Source of the DNA: Gammaproteobacteria bacterium
GTDB taxonomy: Bacteria; Pseudomonadota; Gammaproteobacteria; Acidiferrobacterales; Sulfurifustaceae
Assembly: GCA_029863005.1 (NCBI GenBank)
Contig: JAOTWF010000002.1
Location: forward strand, 17,545-81,544
Length of the DNA stretch: 64,000 bases
Direction of reading: 5' to 3'
Shown here: positions 61,223 to 64,000 of the stretch, piece by piece
How positions within the stretch are numbered: the stretch's first letter is position 1
How the letters are laid out: each line of letters opens with the position of its first letter
Translations under genes and position numbers: made by a program
Notes under the pieces: model-generated
What the model was told of the DNA's origin: nothing
Database searches by the model: none
The model's input: the letters and a program-made list of their open reading frames with translations, nothing else

Positions 61223-62119
61223 TTGGTGATGAAAAATCTGGCAATGCACAAGAGCGTCGCCGTGTGGCTATTCATCAGCGTCGCTCCGGTTTTGTCTGCG
61301 GCGGATGATGCATTACCGCAAGGCGAATATCTCTTCCACGCCGCCGGATGCGCAACATGCCATACTCAAGAGGACAATAAGGGTTCTCCGCTAGCCGGCG
61401 GACGGGCGCTCAAGACCGCCTTTGGCATCTTCTATTCCTCCAACATCACGCCTGATCCCGACACCGGCCTCGGCCGCTGGAGCGAGGCCGATTTCCAACG
61501 TGCCTTGCGCGAGGGAATAAGCCCGGAGGGGAAACATTATTATCCGGCTTTTCCCTATACCTCTTATACGCAACTGACCGATGCCGACCTTCGCGCCCTG
61601 AGGAAATATCTCTTAAGCCGTCAACCGGTGCGGCAGGCCAACAGGCCGCATGAGCTGCCGTGGTATCTCCGCGCACGTCCCCTCTTGAGCTTCTGGAAAA
61701 TGCTGTATTTCAGGCCCGGAGTTTTTCAGCCGCTGGCTGACAAACCACCGGCCTGGAACCGCGGTGCGTATCTGGTTAAAGCCGTGGCCCATTGCGGCGA
61801 ATGCCATACGCCACGCCACTTTTTCGGCGGATTCAAGGAGGCGCAATACCTGGCCGGGAATCCGCATGGCGTGGACGACACCAAGATTCCCAACATCACA
61901 CCGGACAGAAAAACCGGGATAGGCAAGTGGAGTGCGAGCGACATCGCGGATTACCTCGAAACCGGCATGACCCCGGACGGCGATTTCGCCGGTGATCTCA
62001 TGGCGGATGTCATCGATAACAGCACATCCGTCCTGATCCGGGAGGACCGCCGCGCCATCGCGGCCTACCTGAAATCACTGCCGGCGGTAGAGTCTTTAGC
62101 GCGCTCGCCCAAAAAATAA
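61223..62119 (+). CDS. Diheme cytochrome c family protein
   Basis: Signal peptide; two heme motifs CATCH and CGECH; GRALKTAFGIFYSSNITPDPDTGLGRWS. Confidence 0.92.
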   Translation: MVMKNLAMHKSVAVWLFISVAPVLSAADDALPQGEYLFHAAGCATCHTQEDNKGSPLAGGRALKTAFGIFYSSNITPDPDTGLGRWSEADFQRALREGISPEGKHYYPAFPYTSYTQLTDADLRALRKYLLSRQPVRQANRPHELPWYLRARPLLSFWKMLYFRPGVFQPLADKPPAWNRGAYLVKAVAHCGECHTPRHFFGGFKEAQYLAGNPHGVDDTKIPNITPDRKTGIGKWSASDIADYLETGMTPDGDFAGDLMADVIDNSTSVLIREDRRAIAAYLKSLPAVESLARSPKK

Positions 62120-62137
62120 GGATGGAACTATGGGAAA

Positions 62138-62154
62138 CCCCTGAAATCCAGGGG
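62138..62154 (+). terminator. Hairpin after the cytochrome genes (possible terminator stem; no U-run)
   Basis: CCCCTG-AAATC-CAGGGG, 6-bp perfect stem 19 nt after the cytochrome stop. Confidence 0.3.
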
Positions 62155-62308
62155 CAGAAGGAAACACCGTTTTCGACTGTCGTGGCGCGAAATTAGGCTA
62201 CAGTTAACCTAAATAAACGCGTTTACTTCCCTGATTCTTGACTATTAATTACTATGGGACACATATATTAAAAAAGGGGCGCATTCGCTTCGTTCAGTCT
62301 CTCACCAG

Positions 62309-63592
62309 ATGGTCGATATAGGAAAAAAACGAATTGATGTCATAGATCTTAGGCCGGGAATGTATATCTCCCAGCTGGATCGTCCCTGGCTGGAATCTCC
62401 TTTCCTGTTTCAGGGCTTCGAGCTGCGCACGGACGAAGAAATGGACCTGCTCAGGAAACACTGCAAATACGTCATCATCGATACCGCCCTGGGGCTTGAT
62501 GTGTTGCCCTTAAGCAACCGCGTCGAATACGAATCGCGGATGCGCGCCATCCAGGTGGAGGAAGACCAGCTAACGGCAAAGATCAGGGAACTGGCCGATT
62601 CCCCCGGCAGGACGCGGACTCGACCGGCCTACGAAGACCAGGCCCCGCTGGAGCAGGAAATCCCCCGCGCCCGTGAAATTGAATCCAGCGCACGAGATGT
62701 GATGAACGATATGTTGCGCAATATTCAAAAGGGCAAGGAATTCAGCATGGAGCTCGTCACCAAGGTGGTGACCAACATGGTTAATAGCATGATCCGCAAT
62801 CCGGATGCCATGGTGTGTTTGACTTACATGCGCAAGATCAGCGAATACACGGCGCTGCACAGCATCCGCACCGCCATTCTTGGTATCGCGTTCGGCCGCC
62901 ACCTGGTTTTCACCAAGGATCAATTGATCGAACTGGGGGTAGGCCTGATGCTGCACGATATCGGCATGCTGAGGATCCCCAAGAATATAATCGAGAAGCC
63001 CTCCGGCCTCGACGCAGCGGAATTCGAAATTATGAAACGGCACGTGGGCTGGGGTGTGGCGCTGATCAAAAATAATGGTGGGATCCCCCCATTCGCGATG
63101 CAGGTCGTGCAACAACATCACGAGCGCCATGACGGCGAAGGCTATCCCGTGCGCCTGAAAGGCGACGCCATCAGCCAGGTGGGATACATCGCCTCCATCG
63201 TCGACGTGTACGACGCCGTGACCAGCGACCGTATCTACTCCGGCGGCATGTCAGCCGAAGAGGCACTGAAACGCATGTACGAATGGCGGGAAAAAGATTT
63301 TCACGCCGAGCTGGTGGAGGATTTCATCCGTTGCATGGGAATTTTCCCCATCGGTTCTTTGGTGGAACTCAGTACGGGTAGCGTCGGGGTCGTGATCTCG
63401 ATCAACCGTGCCCGCCGCTTGAAGCCCAAGGTGGCGCTGGTGTTGACCGCCGACAAAAAACCCTACAGTCACAAACTTGTTACCGACCTGATGGAGCACA
63501 CGGACGGCAAAGGGCAGGAAATCAAGATATCGCGCGTGCTCCCGGTCGGCTCGTACGGCATCCATCCTATGGACCACATCGTGCGGATATAG
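62309..63592 (+). CDS. HD-GYP domain protein with N-terminal DUF3391 (putative cyclic-di-GMP phosphodiesterase)
   Basis: DLRPGMYISQLDRPWLESPFLFQGFELRTDEEMDLLRKHCKYVIID; HDIGMLRIPKNI, QHHERHDGEGYPVRLKGDAIS. Confidence 0.93.
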   Translation: MVDIGKKRIDVIDLRPGMYISQLDRPWLESPFLFQGFELRTDEEMDLLRKHCKYVIIDTALGLDVLPLSNRVEYESRMRAIQVEEDQLTAKIRELADSPGRTRTRPAYEDQAPLEQEIPRAREIESSARDVMNDMLRNIQKGKEFSMELVTKVVTNMVNSMIRNPDAMVCLTYMRKISEYTALHSIRTAILGIAFGRHLVFTKDQLIELGVGLMLHDIGMLRIPKNIIEKPSGLDAAEFEIMKRHVGWGVALIKNNGGIPPFAMQVVQQHHERHDGEGYPVRLKGDAISQVGYIASIVDVYDAVTSDRIYSGGMSAEEALKRMYEWREKDFHAELVEDFIRCMGIFPIGSLVELSTGSVGVVISINRARRLKPKVALVLTADKKPYSHKLVTDLMEHTDGKGQEIKISRVLPVGSYGIHPMDHIVRI

Positions 63593-63685
63593 AATGGGCG
63601 GCACGCTCTTTGAGATTTATCAATTAATAATCTTTCCGGGTACAATCAGATCCGGATCGGGCTGACGGCGCGGGGGAGGAATAGC

Positions 63686-63871
63686 GTGAGTGACGACGAA
63701 GACACCGACAATGGAACATACAATGGACCCGAGCGCCGGAAAATGGTCCGGCGCTCAGGCAAGCAACGTCGTGATCAATCACGCTGGAACGTGGACAGCC
63801 CCATCCGCCGCAAAGGCCCAGGCCGGCGCGCGCACGACAAGTTGCTGAAAAAAAAGGATCACGATAAATAA
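63686..63871 (+). CDS. Small basic hypothetical protein with RR repeats
   Basis: 61 aa: MSDDEDTDNGTYNGPERRKMVRRSGKQRRDQSRWNVDSPIRRKGPGRRAHDKLLKKKDHDK; GTG start with GGGGAGGA RBS. Confidence 0.5.
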   Translation: MSDDEDTDNGTYNGPERRKMVRRSGKQRRDQSRWNVDSPIRRKGPGRRAHDKLLKKKDHDK

Positions 63872-63988
63872 GCCTCATCGAAGTTTGTTTGTTAGCGCCA
63901 CTCTTGAAAACCTTGACCTGATTATTTTAGTCACCGCCTGCGCCAACCACACTGAGCGCATAAGGAACCTTGCTCCACAGGGAGGAAC

Positions 63989-64000
63989 ATGGAACTGCTT
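63989..64000 (+). CDS. Possible start of a CDS running off the window (MELL...)
   Basis: GGGAGGA RBS 2 nt upstream of ATG; only 4 codons visible. Confidence 0.35.

Noticed and set aside
1-64000. Mobile elements, prophage, defence islands, tRNA/rRNA genes
   Set aside because: No transposase, integrase, restriction-modification, Cas, toxin-antitoxin or rRNA/tRNA signatures were recognised on reading

Overview
The window is a contiguous gammaproteobacterial-type chromosome segment. I saw no rRNA, tRNA, CRISPR array or transposase. It has four blocks. (1) About 0.3-24.6 kb, all on the minus strand: a storage-glycan/trehalose/phosphoketolase cluster (glgB, glgE, treS-maltokinase, glgX, small membrane proteins, ackA, xfp, TreT-type glycosyltransferase, transaldolase, treZ, malQ-treY fusion). 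(2) About 24.9-37.5 kb, minus strand: yceD-rpmF-plsX-fabHDG-acpP-fabF-pabB-pabC-mltG-tmk-holB-pilZ-tatD. (3) About 37.7-50.3 kb: pycA/oadA-like biotin carboxylase and carboxyltransferase, maf, sppA, Rieske protein, HAD phosphatase, rluC, rne, LMW-PTP, kdsB, trm112-like, lpxK. (4) About 50.3-64 kb: msbA, exbD/exbB, comEC, DUF2062, lolD/lolC-E, CapA-like, DUF721, yggS, cytochromes c, HD-GYP. The observations I consider most worth checking are: a perfect FNR-type box (TTGAT-ATCG-ATCAA) spaced like a class II promoter upstream of ackA-xfp; a ~265-nt structured repeat element in the rne 3' region with two covarying hairpins, an enclosing helix and a U-run; and a ~110-nt plsX-fabH intergenic segment with two CAGGACG (CsrA-type) motifs in mutually exclusive hairpins, overlapping a 36-aa ORF coupled at both ends. 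All assignments come from reading the sequence; no database search or folding program was run.
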